Source: Draconibacterium mangrovi
GTDB taxonomy: Bacteria; Bacteroidota; Bacteroidia; Bacteroidales; Prolixibacteraceae
Direction: 5' to 3'
NCBI RefSeq assembly: GCF_010586825.1
Contig: NZ_JAAAGB010000003.1
Location: 186,001 to 250,000 of the forward strand
DNA: 64,000 bases
Position numbers and translations under genes: made by a program. This document shows, one piece after another, positions 28,093-35,190 of this stretch (the stretch's first letter is position 1; every line of letters starts with the position of its first letter). Below the pieces are notes generated by a model. The model saw only the letters and a program-made list of their open reading frames with translations, ran no database searches and was not told the origin of the DNA.

Positions 28093-28119
28093 GGTTCAAC
28101 CTATAAATTAAGTTGAACC
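28093..28119. repeat. GGTTCAAC inverted repeat near the right end
   Basis: GGTTCAAC (28093-28100) and GTTGAACC (28112-28119) form 8-base perfect arms over an 11-base spacer. TTGAACC also occurs at 17768, near the left end of the element. It could be a terminator stem for the preceding gene or a recombinase accessory site. Confidence 0.5.
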
Positions 28120-28151
28120 AAAATCACTATGTATTAAAATAGATTAGCTAC

Positions 28152-28310
28152 GATTTTCCTGCGAACGTAAAGAGTTCTCTATTTGGTGTAGAACTAACCA
28201 TTCCTATCACTAATCACCGTTTGAATTTGGGTACTTGGCAAGGAATTTACTTATACGAATTCAGAAATCATGGTGGCAGTAGAAATATTATTGTAAGTAT
28301 AATTAACTGA
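28152..28310 (+). pseudogene. yjbQ: yjbQ 3' fragment in reverse orientation to the host gene
   Basis: Translates as [35 protein letters not shown] and [15 protein letters not shown] then TGA. It is the C-terminal part from residue 85, starting at the same codon as the break in the host gene, but on the plus strand. The first 89 bases differ from the complete element copy at only two positions; the remaining 70 diverge strongly. There is no start codon or N-terminal half next to it. Confidence 0.85.
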
Positions 28311-28632
28311 TTAACTGATTTTTGAGTTGTTTGTTCATCAATGTGCAATATGTATTAAAATATTGTGTAAATGATATATCATCAGCTCCCTCGTAGGTAT
28401 GCACGTAAACCGGATCGTTCTCGGGGATCATTTTATTGATAAAATTCTCAAAATCGGTGCGCACAGTCGGGTCGGCGTTTTCGTTCAACGTAATACCGGC
28501 CGATGTATGTTTAACCAGTATATGCAGCAAACCTTTCTCGGGCAGGTCCGGTAATTGCTCTTCAATTAATCGGGTAATTAAATGGTATCCGCGTCGGAAT
28601 GCAGGAAGTGTTATTTCTTTCTGTTCAATCAT
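28303..28632 (-). pseudogene. yjbQ: yjbQ, 5' half of the host gene with an element-derived tail
   Basis: The first 85 codons (28632 to 28378) encode a normal YjbQ N-terminus, with KHTSAGITLNENADPTVR and TYEGADD. After the core the frame enters the element and adds 24 unrelated residues before its stop at 28303, giving a 109-residue hybrid. It lacks the C-terminal half with GTWQ, so it is probably inactive. The matching half is at 15,844. Confidence 0.92.
28376..28382. other. Right attachment core (attR)
   Basis: ATATCAT at the right break in host yjbQ, within a perfect 12-bp palindrome ATGATATATCAT (28371-28382). Bases right of it encode YjbQ residues 84 and earlier; bases left of it belong to the element. 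Confidence 0.8.
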
Positions 28633-28820
28633 AATTCTGATTTCTATTCAAAAGCTTAAAATTAAAAAGTATTTAGCAACTGTAGAAAAAATACCACTTG
28701 TTCGATGCTGAATATTTAACACTCATCTGTAATTATCGGCGTTTTACCTTTTTCACGCGGTAGAAAAACCGATGAAATAAGTAATTTCGTTTTGGTTTGA
28801 TACACATATAAAAGAAAACG

Positions 28821-29240
28821 ATGAACGCAACTCTACTCTTTGCTGGACTGGCCATTGGCATTTTACTATTATCGGTGTTGGTAATTATCCTGATCAAACA
28901 AAATAAAGCAGGAATGTACAGCGCGAATAATCAGTTGGCTTCGAAAGCAATGGGCCGGGGAATTGCCATTGGTTACGCTATTGGAATGGGGCCCGGAATT
29001 GCACTGGGGGTTGCGTTGGATAATATAGGACTTGGTATTGCGCTGGGCGCAGGAATTGGAATATCGATTGGGGTGGCACTTGGCGAGAGTTTTAAGAAGA
29101 AAGAACTGGCCAAAATAAATCAGAAAATTGACAGACAAACAATAGCTGAACAAAATGCAATGCCAAAGATTGTGATACTTTTACTCGCTTTATTTGTATT
29201 TCTATTACTGGCTTTGTATTTCTTTTTAAAAATGAATTAA
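28821..29240 (+). CDS. Small glycine-zipper membrane protein
   Basis: A 139-residue protein with membrane segments near residues 5-25 and 115-137, and between them a glycine-zipper region (GRGIAIGYAIGMGPGIALGVAL and GIALGAGIGISIGVALGESF). Such regions pack tightly in membranes and occur in proteins of unknown function. It lies 13 bases before yccF and is probably co-transcribed with it. Confidence 0.6.
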   Translation: MNATLLFAGLAIGILLLSVLVIILIKQNKAGMYSANNQLASKAMGRGIAIGYAIGMGPGIALGVALDNIGLGIALGAGIGISIGVALGESFKKKELAKINQKIDRQTIAEQNAMPKIVILLLALFVFLLLALYFFLKMN

Positions 29241-29253
29241 TAATTATAAACAG

Positions 29254-29622
29254 ATGAAAATTTTAGGAAACTTAATTTGGTTACTATTCGGTGGTTTTGC
29301 CATCTTTTTGGAATACATGCTAGCCGGCATCGCACTTTGTATAACAATCGTTGGAATCCCGTTTGGTATTCAGTCGTTTAAACTCGGCATACTCGCACTC
29401 TGGCCTTTCGGTCAAAAAATTGAATACATGGATTATGCCCCGGGCTGTCTGTCAACCATCATGAATATTATTTGGTTATTAATTGGGGGAATTTGGATTA
29501 TGCTAACTCACGTACTTTTTGGCTTACTTTTGGGAATTACGATTATCGGTATTCCGTGGGCGAAACAACATTTCAAAATGGCCTCGCTGGCACTTACCCC
29601 TTTTGGCAGAAGAATTGTATAA
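29254..29622 (+). CDS. yccF: YccF-domain inner membrane protein
   Basis: A 122-residue membrane protein made of two similar halves, each with a hydrophobic run followed by ITIVGIPFGIQSFKL or ITIIGIPWAKQHFKM, the YccF (DUF307) duplication. The family has no established function. The gene follows the glycine-zipper gene after 13 bases and is closed by a hairpin terminator at 29714. Confidence 0.85.
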   Translation: MKILGNLIWLLFGGFAIFLEYMLAGIALCITIVGIPFGIQSFKLGILALWPFGQKIEYMDYAPGCLSTIMNIIWLLIGGIWIMLTHVLFGLLLGITIIGIPWAKQHFKMASLALTPFGRRIV

Positions 29623-29713
29623 TTCGAATCATTCCGATTAATTCGTTCAGCAATCTCAAACAAAAGATATTTTCACAGGTTATATTAATACAAAATAAAA
29701 TCTATAGAAATCA

Positions 29714-29736
29714 ATCCGGCAATGCCGGATTTTTTT
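29714..29736 (+). terminator. Rho-independent terminator
   Basis: ATCCGGC (29714-29720) pairs with GCCGGAT (29724-29730) over an AAT loop, followed by six T. It ends the yccF transcript. Confidence 0.85.
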
Positions 29737-29792
29737 CAAGATATGATTTTTCGGACTAAAAAAATGATAATTTTAGTTATCAAATTCTTACT

Positions 29793-30563
29793 ATGGCTAA
29801 AGTATCAATATACGGTAGAAAGCAACTGAATCCTGGTGAAAGTGAATTAATCCACCACAGCACGTTCACGCTGGGAATTAAACGCAACGACGAAGGCTGG
29901 TACCTAAAAGCTTTTGACGATACATACGATGGACAGGAAATTGCCACCAGTGAAATTATTGACGGAACTTATTACCACTCAGGAAAATCAAATAAACTGA
30001 TACTGGCTCCTGCCCTGCCCGAAAAACCGATGGTTTTTAAGAGCAGCCGAATAATAATTTCGCCCAAACAACGCTTAACTTTTTTTGTTAAAATCCCGCT
30101 CATCCTTCAGGTGTACGCCAGTAAAAAGCAGGATGAAACCCTGCTTGCAGAGTTTCCCTTGCAACAAATATCGAACACCTGGTTTGGCGAACCGGTAAAC
30201 GGCGAAGTTGCCTTTGCTCTTGAATCGGAGCACTATCTGGATTTTAAAACAATTGAAGCTGATGAGCAATTTGCCATTTGCCCCATAACCATTTATAACA
30301 ACGACAATGCAGCTCTCGAACTCGAACGATTGATTATTCGTGTTGATCAGATGCATTTGGTGAAACACAGCAATCATTTGGTTACCAGTCAGGTGAAACT
30401 GGAATACAAAGGAAAAGATTATCTGAGCTCAGTAAACTATGGTTTCTCAAAAGCTTATCATGGCGAGAACCACGATATTGTTGCCAAACCAAGAAACCCC
30501 GAAGGCAAAAGTATGCTTAAGATTAACTTTCATTTTATTAAAAACATTTATCGTTCAGAATAA
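29793..30563 (+). CDS. DUF432-like hypothetical protein
   Basis: A 256-residue soluble protein, mostly beta, with no signal peptide. The N-terminus (VSIYGRKQLNPGESELIHHSTFTLGIKR) and the pattern PVNGEVAFALESEHYLDF ... ICPITIYNNDN fit the DUF432 family as I know it. It overlaps the MscS gene by one base (TAATG), so the pair is translated together and likely works together at the membrane. Confidence 0.65.
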   Translation: MAKVSIYGRKQLNPGESELIHHSTFTLGIKRNDEGWYLKAFDDTYDGQEIATSEIIDGTYYHSGKSNKLILAPALPEKPMVFKSSRIIISPKQRLTFFVKIPLILQVYASKKQDETLLAEFPLQQISNTWFGEPVNGEVAFALESEHYLDFKTIEADEQFAICPITIYNNDNAALELERLIIRVDQMHLVKHSNHLVTSQVKLEYKGKDYLSSVNYGFSKAYHGENHDIVAKPRNPEGKSMLKINFHFIKNIYRSE

Positions 30564-31402
30564 TGGAATTTGACTTTTCGAAATATTTTAATGCTGAGAA
30601 TCTGGAAAGATTAATGTGGGCACTGATCATCCTGGTGGTTGGTGTTGCAATTATTTATGCGCTGGCATTCATTGTAAAAAAACTGCTGCCTAAGTCCCTG
30701 TCGCAGCAGCGAAAAATGATCATCCAGCGCCTGGTGTACTACTCCGGATTTCTGTTGCTTACATTCATTATTATTGCCCAGTTGAAAATAAACCTTGCTC
30801 CATTTTTTGGTGCTGCGGGTGTTATCGGGCTGGTAATTGGTGTGGCCTCGCAAACCAGTATTGGTAATATTGTAAGCGGATTTTTCCTGGTAGGAGAAAA
30901 GTCATTCGAGATTGGTGATGTGATTAAAGTTGGCGATAAAGCTGGTGCAGTATTTAGCATCGATTTGCTATCCATTAAAATACGAACTTTTGATAACCAG
31001 CTGTTGCGAATTCCAAATCAGACCATTATTTCAACCGAGCTGATAAATGTTACACGTTTCCCTATCAGGCGCCTGGATTTTAACGTAAGTGTAGCCTACA
31101 AAGAAGATCTGGCGAAAGTAAAAACCTTGCTGGAAGAAGTTGCAAAAGCAAATCCACTGAGTTTAGACGAGCCGGAGCCATTAATCGTTTTCAAAGATTT
31201 TGGAGCAAGCGGAATTGATATTCTGTTGGGAATCTGGTTCGAGAAACAAAACTACCTGAAAGTAAAAAATTCTATTTTCCAGGAGATAAAAGCCCGTTTT
31301 GATGCCGAAGGAATCGAGATCCCGTTCCCACACGTTACGTTGTACACCGGCGAAGCCACCAAACCTTTTCCGGTTATGAACACAACAACAGGCAAAAAAT
31401 AA
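30563..31402 (+). CDS. MscS-family mechanosensitive channel
   Basis: A 279-residue small-conductance channel with three membrane segments in the first 110 residues. The pore helix contains GAAGVIGLVIGVASQTSIGNIVSGFFLVGEKSFEIGD, the classic MscS TM3 and beta domain. The C-terminal cytoplasmic domain ends with EIPFPHVTLYTG. It releases solutes on osmotic downshock. The DUF432-like gene is directly coupled upstream. Confidence 0.92.
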   Translation: MEFDFSKYFNAENLERLMWALIILVVGVAIIYALAFIVKKLLPKSLSQQRKMIIQRLVYYSGFLLLTFIIIAQLKINLAPFFGAAGVIGLVIGVASQTSIGNIVSGFFLVGEKSFEIGDVIKVGDKAGAVFSIDLLSIKIRTFDNQLLRIPNQTIISTELINVTRFPIRRLDFNVSVAYKEDLAKVKTLLEEVAKANPLSLDEPEPLIVFKDFGASGIDILLGIWFEKQNYLKVKNSIFQEIKARFDAEGIEIPFPHVTLYTGEATKPFPVMNTTTGKK

Positions 31403-31404
31403 AC

Positions 31405-31971
31405 CTACAATTTATAAAGAATTCGGGTTAAAATGTTTCGGTGAATACCAAGATATGAAGCAATGTGCTGACGTTGTAACTTTTGAGCAAGCTCAGGGTA
31501 TTCCACAAAAAACTTACGGATGCGCTGCTCCGCGTTCAGCGACTGGAACGAGTGAATACGGTCCATTGCCTGAATATAACTTTCTTCGGCAAGAATACGC
31601 ACCGTACGCTCAAACTTGTGATTCTCATCGAGTAAAGTTTTAAACTCATCCTTCTCAATAAAAATCAAACGCGAGTCTTCGTAAGCACGAATGGCTTCGG
31701 TTGAATCTTTACCCAGCACAAATCCGCGGTGATTGCTAACAATAAAGTTATTGGGAGGGAAGAAAAAACGCGACACCCATTCAGTACCGCTGTCGGACAG
31801 ATAAGAAGCATAAAGTAAACCATCAAGCAAAATCCCCAGCTTTTTGTTCTTTTCGCCGTAGTCAATAAATAATTCGCCCTTTTTGAGCACCACCGGTTCG
31901 TTATGCAAATCGAAAGTATCAATCAGGCTCAGGGTATGCTCAAATCGCGATATTATCTTTTGTCTATCCAT
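31405..31971 (-). CDS. Crp/Fnr-family transcriptional regulator
   Basis: A 188-residue protein with an N-terminal cyclic-nucleotide-binding-like beta barrel (LKKGELFIDYGEKNKKLGILLDGLLYASY) and a short C-terminal helix-turn-helix (RQHIASYLGIHRNILTRILYKL). It lacks a cysteine cluster, so it is not an FNR oxygen sensor. The targets are unknown. It converges on the MscS gene with two bases between stops. Confidence 0.85.
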   Translation of the reverse strand: MDRQKIISRFEHTLSLIDTFDLHNEPVVLKKGELFIDYGEKNKKLGILLDGLLYASYLSDSGTEWVSRFFFPPNNFIVSNHRGFVLGKDSTEAIRAYEDSRLIFIEKDEFKTLLDENHKFERTVRILAEESYIQAMDRIHSFQSLNAEQRIRKFFVEYPELAQKLQRQHIASYLGIHRNILTRILYKL

Positions 31972-32070
31972 TTCGCTCTAATCTTCTTCTGCAATTTCGG
32001 GAAGAAACGGAGAGAAATCTATTTCTAAACAGATTTCTCTCTCGCTACTCGCATTAAAAATGCAAAAAGT

Positions 32071-33384
32071 TTATTTTGAAAAATTCTCGTTAAACAATTT
32101 CAGGCGCTCTTCGAGGTCGCCAAACTGATGCGGCAGCACAAACGATACACAAGCCCGAATGCCTTCTTCATCACTACCGGTATTATCAAGTGCTATGGCA
32201 CTAATTCCATAGAAAAGCAAGTTGGCAACCAACTCGTTTCCTGTCATTCCCGGATAGCCAATAGTGAAATAGAAACCATCGGCAATGGGTACGCCCAAAT
32301 CGTTTTCGTAAACTACTTTAAAGCCGTTTTCAAGGAAAAGGCGTTTCATTTCTTTGGCACGTTCGCCATAGGCTTTTACGCCCTCCACAAAATTGAACTC
32401 GCCAGCGTTTGCAGCTTTAAACATGGCTGTCAGTGCCCACTGTGCCGAATGACTTGTACCCGACGAAAGCGAATACAGCAAACGCAAAGTTATAGTAGCA
32501 CCAAAGGTTGTTCCTTTAAAACGCTCCTGCAAATCGGGATAATCGCGGCTAAACAATTTATCAGAAATAGCCATTATGCCGATACGCTGACCGGCATAGG
32601 AAAATATTTTTGAGCTGCTGACAAACAGCACATAATTATCGGTGTAATGAGCAACCGACGGAGGAAATGGCGCTTCACCCGGCTTCGAGAAATCGGTTCG
32701 GAAATCCATACCAAAATACGCCAGGTCTTCCATTACAATCACATCGTATTTATTGGCCAGTTCACCAATTATCTGAAGCTCCTCATCGTTAAAGCAGATC
32801 CAGGCCGGGTTGTTTGGATTGGAATAAACAATTGAATTGATATTTCCTTTTGCAAGAAACGATTCCAGTTTTTCCTTCAGTTTGTCGCCGCGGTAATTAA
32901 ATACATCGAAAGTTTCGTATTTCTGGCCCAGCACCATCATTTGTTGTTTCTGCACCGGAAATCCCGGGTCGATAAACAAAACGGTATCTTTATTTTTATC
33001 GCAATTACCGGCCGCCATAAAAGCGGCGTAGGTTCCCTGCATCGATCCGGTAGTTGGAATACAACCCGCAGGTGCCACATCAACATTCAGAAAGTTTTTA
33101 ATGAATTTCGATGATTCTTCCTTCAGTGGTTTTATTCCGTCAACCATTGGATAAATAGCCGAAACACCGCGGTCGAGTGCATCCTTTTCGGCTTCAACAC
33201 CAACTTTTGCAGGCGGTAAACCGGGCACACCCATTTCCATTCGGATGTATTTAAAATCGCTGGCTTCTTCAACAAGGTTTACCAACGCAACAATTTCGCG
33301 AATGGATGCTTTGCCAATATCGGGAATGCGCAATTGCGCTATCTTATCTTCAACAAGTTTTTTGTCGAGAGGTGAATTGTTCAT
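32071..33384 (-). CDS. PLP-dependent aminotransferase, class I/II
   Basis: A 437-residue fold-type I aminotransferase. The substrate and cofactor motifs are SNPNNPAWICF, EDLAYFGMD and the PLP lysine in SSSKIFSYAGQRIGIM. It is larger than typical AspAT and belongs to a Bacteroidota group near flavodoxin and prephenate dehydratase. With pheA 700 bases away, a phenylalanine or aromatic transamination role is likely but not proven. Confidence 0.85.
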   Translation of the reverse strand: MNNSPLDKKLVEDKIAQLRIPDIGKASIREIVALVNLVEEASDFKYIRMEMGVPGLPPAKVGVEAEKDALDRGVSAIYPMVDGIKPLKEESSKFIKNFLNVDVAPAGCIPTTGSMQGTYAAFMAAGNCDKNKDTVLFIDPGFPVQKQQMMVLGQKYETFDVFNYRGDKLKEKLESFLAKGNINSIVYSNPNNPAWICFNDEELQIIGELANKYDVIVMEDLAYFGMDFRTDFSKPGEAPFPPSVAHYTDNYVLFVSSSKIFSYAGQRIGIMAISDKLFSRDYPDLQERFKGTTFGATITLRLLYSLSSGTSHSAQWALTAMFKAANAGEFNFVEGVKAYGERAKEMKRLFLENGFKVVYENDLGVPIADGFYFTIGYPGMTGNELVANLLFYGISAIALDNTGSDEEGIRACVSFVLPHQFGDLEERLKLFNENFSK

Positions 33385-33399
33385 GCTTTAAAATTCAAG

Positions 33400-33530
33400 G
33401 TTTCGAGTTCAGCGTTCAGTCTATACCACAGAGCATCGCAGAGAAGTCACGGAGTTGCACAGAGACTAACAGTCTCAGTCGCAGTTTTCAGTCTCAATAA
33501 CTCACAGTCCTCAGTCTCTGTAATCAAGGT
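33400..33530 (+). repeat. Modular dispersed intergenic repeat, copy 2
   Basis: The core ACCACAGAGCATCGCAGAGA continues into CACGGAGTTGCACAGAGA, followed by AGTCTCAGTCGCAGTTT-type units. Modules and their order match the copies at 3.4, 37.4 and 42.3 kb. It fills the gap between the flavodoxin stop and the aminotransferase start. Confidence 0.75.
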
Positions 33531-33532
33531 GT

Positions 33533-34057
33533 TTAGAATCCGAAGTCAGGTTTAATTTGCTCCACCCAGGCTGCTACACGTTCGTCAGTCATCTCAGGTT
33601 CAAAATCTTCGTCAAGCGGTAAACCAATAAATTTACCATCAACCACTGCGTCAGATTCTTCGAACTCGTAACCTTCGGTATCAACCGGTCCAACTAAAAC
33701 AGCATCGTTTTTCATCAGCTCTTTACCCAGCAAACCAATATGATCAACAAAAGCATGCGAGTAGGTTACATGATCGCCCAAACCAAAAATAGCTACTGTT
33801 TTATCGCTGTAATCCACTTTTGAAATTTCAGGTAAAAATTTTCCCCAGTCGTTGTTTGAAAAACTCGAATCCCAGGTGTCTTTTCCAACAGTTGAAAGAC
33901 CAAAAATTATCTTATCATATTTCTCCAGGTCGGCAGCCGAAGCATTTTTAACTGCTACCATCTCCACTTTATCTTCGCCAATTAGTTCTTTTATTTTATC
34001 TGCCACGCGGTTTACCGATCCACCTTCAGGACCGTAAAAAATTGCTATTTTACTCAT
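33533..34057 (-). CDS. Flavodoxin
   Basis: A 174-residue FMN-binding electron carrier. The phosphate loop is the variant YGPEGGSVNRVA, and later GLSTVGKDTW and GLGDHVTYSHAF (the 90s loop) are typical of bacterial flavodoxins. It can replace ferredoxin under low iron. It lies 17 bases after the prephenate dehydratase gene on the same strand, which suggests co-transcription. Confidence 0.88.
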   Translation of the reverse strand: MSKIAIFYGPEGGSVNRVADKIKELIGEDKVEMVAVKNASAADLEKYDKIIFGLSTVGKDTWDSSFSNNDWGKFLPEISKVDYSDKTVAIFGLGDHVTYSHAFVDHIGLLGKELMKNDAVLVGPVDTEGYEFEESDAVVDGKFIGLPLDEDFEPEMTDERVAAWVEQIKPDFGF

Positions 34058-34074
34058 ATCGTATTGTTTTAGTT

Positions 34075-34905
34075 TTATTCATTATGCAGGTTTCCTTTTT
34101 GATATTCGCCTAAAATCGACAGGCTCGATGCACATTTCAGCACCTGGTGAATGGCGTGATCGTAATTTTCAGGTTTTTCCCACTCAATATCAACGTGGAA
34201 CATATATTCATTGGGTTTACCGATTTTTGGTACCGACTGAATTTTGGTGAGGTTAATCTCATTCTTGGCAAAGGTATTTAACACCGCAGCCAACGATCCG
34301 TAAAAATGTCCAACTTCAAAACAAACCGATGCTTTATTGCTTCCCTCGGTTGGGTTGCCATGTTTCGACAAAACCCAAAAGCGGGTGTAATTTTTCTTGT
34401 TGGTTTCAATTCCGGTATCCAGCACACTCAATCCATACAACTCGGCCGAGCGCAGGTTTGCTATCGATGCCGCATCTTTTAGTTTTTTATCGGCAACCAG
34501 TTTCGACGATGCCGCCGTATCCAGCTTTTCGTGCAACTGGGCGTTCGGATAATTGTGCTCGATGTATTCCATACACTGGCGCAACGCAATGGGGTGCGAG
34601 TGGATATCTGTAATATCCTCCGGTTTCACTCCTTCATTCACCAGTAAATTCATTTGAATATGAATATAAATCTCGCCAATAATGCGCAAGTGATAATCGC
34701 GAATCAACTGGTAATTATTCAACAAACTACCGGCAATGGAGTTTTCAATGGCCATCACGGCATAATCCACCTGGTCGTTATCAATCATCTCGCATACGGT
34801 AGTAAATGTCTTACACTCAACCACCTCAATATCTTCATCAAAATATCGTCGGGCCGCATCTTCGTGAAAAGAGCCGGCTATTCCTTGAATTGCTATCCGT
34901 TTCAT
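34075..34905 (-). CDS. pheA: Prephenate dehydratase
   Basis: A 276-residue enzyme that converts prephenate to phenylpyruvate. The N-terminal substrate-binding halves contain IQGIAGSFHEDAA and IENSIAGSLL, the catalytic TRF motif appears as NYTRFWVL, and a C-terminal ACT domain (FEVGHFYGSLAAVLNTF) would bind phenylalanine for feedback inhibition. No chorismate mutase domain is fused. A TATATTTG box lies 19 bases upstream. Confidence 0.92.
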   Translation of the reverse strand: MKRIAIQGIAGSFHEDAARRYFDEDIEVVECKTFTTVCEMIDNDQVDYAVMAIENSIAGSLLNNYQLIRDYHLRIIGEIYIHIQMNLLVNEGVKPEDITDIHSHPIALRQCMEYIEHNYPNAQLHEKLDTAASSKLVADKKLKDAASIANLRSAELYGLSVLDTGIETNKKNYTRFWVLSKHGNPTEGSNKASVCFEVGHFYGSLAAVLNTFAKNEINLTKIQSVPKIGKPNEYMFHVDIEWEKPENYDHAIHQVLKCASSLSILGEYQKGNLHNE

Positions 34906-34924
34906 TAATTTCTTTTAAGCAGAC

Positions 34925-34932
34925 CAAATATA
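34925..34932 (-). promoter_or_regulatory. Candidate -7 promoter box of pheA
   Basis: TATATTTG on the minus strand, matching TAnnTTTG, 19 bases before the pheA ATG. The 285-base gap up to the sulfatase gene has no other gene. Confidence 0.5.
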
Positions 34933-35148
34933 CGAATTATGCGCTAAGTGAAAGGGTTTCGGCACAGAATGCCTTTAAAAATTAAAGAACAATCGTCATA
35001 ATTCCTGAAATTATTTTTGCAACACTTTGTGAATCTGACATTCGGCATTTAAGGGGAATCTGAATCAAGGGTTGGTTTTACGCTTCCCAATACTTTCTAA
35101 AAAACATTCAAAAAATGGTCCGATCAGGAATTTATTTCACGAACCTTT

Positions 35149-35156
35149 TATCTTTG
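35149..35156 (+). promoter_or_regulatory. Candidate -7 promoter box of the sulfatase gene
   Basis: TATCTTTG matches TAnnTTTG, 34 bases upstream of the ATG at 35191. Confidence 0.45.
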
Positions 35157-35190
35157 TGTCAACACTAACAACTGAAATTAAACTAAACCA

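Larger units (their letters stand above)
15998..28382. mobile_element. 12.4-kb serine-recombinase integrative element (defence island) inserted in yjbQ
   Basis: Bounded by a 7-bp direct repeat ATATCAT (15998-16004 and 28376-28382) that lies at the break in host yjbQ. One unit is 12,378 bp. Contents: large serine recombinase at the left end, two small unknown genes, type III restriction-modification operon, short tyrosine recombinase, Rep_trans-like initiator, a complete second yjbQ, two orphan genes and a yjbQ fragment. Base composition is visibly richer in A and T than the flanks. No conjugation genes are present, so it is at most mobilisable. The reconstructed circular junction shows a dyad centred on the core. 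Confidence 0.9.

Noticed and set aside
15998-28382. Integrative conjugative element or prophage
   Set aside because: No relaxase, VirB/TraG-like, capsid, terminase or lysis genes are seen. Only integrase, restriction, Rep-like and small genes are present, so at most it is mobilisable.
28303-28632. A functional 109-residue YjbQ variant
   Set aside because: The last 24 residues come from the element and are unrelated to YjbQ. The conserved C-terminal half with GTWQ is missing, so it is treated as a broken gene.
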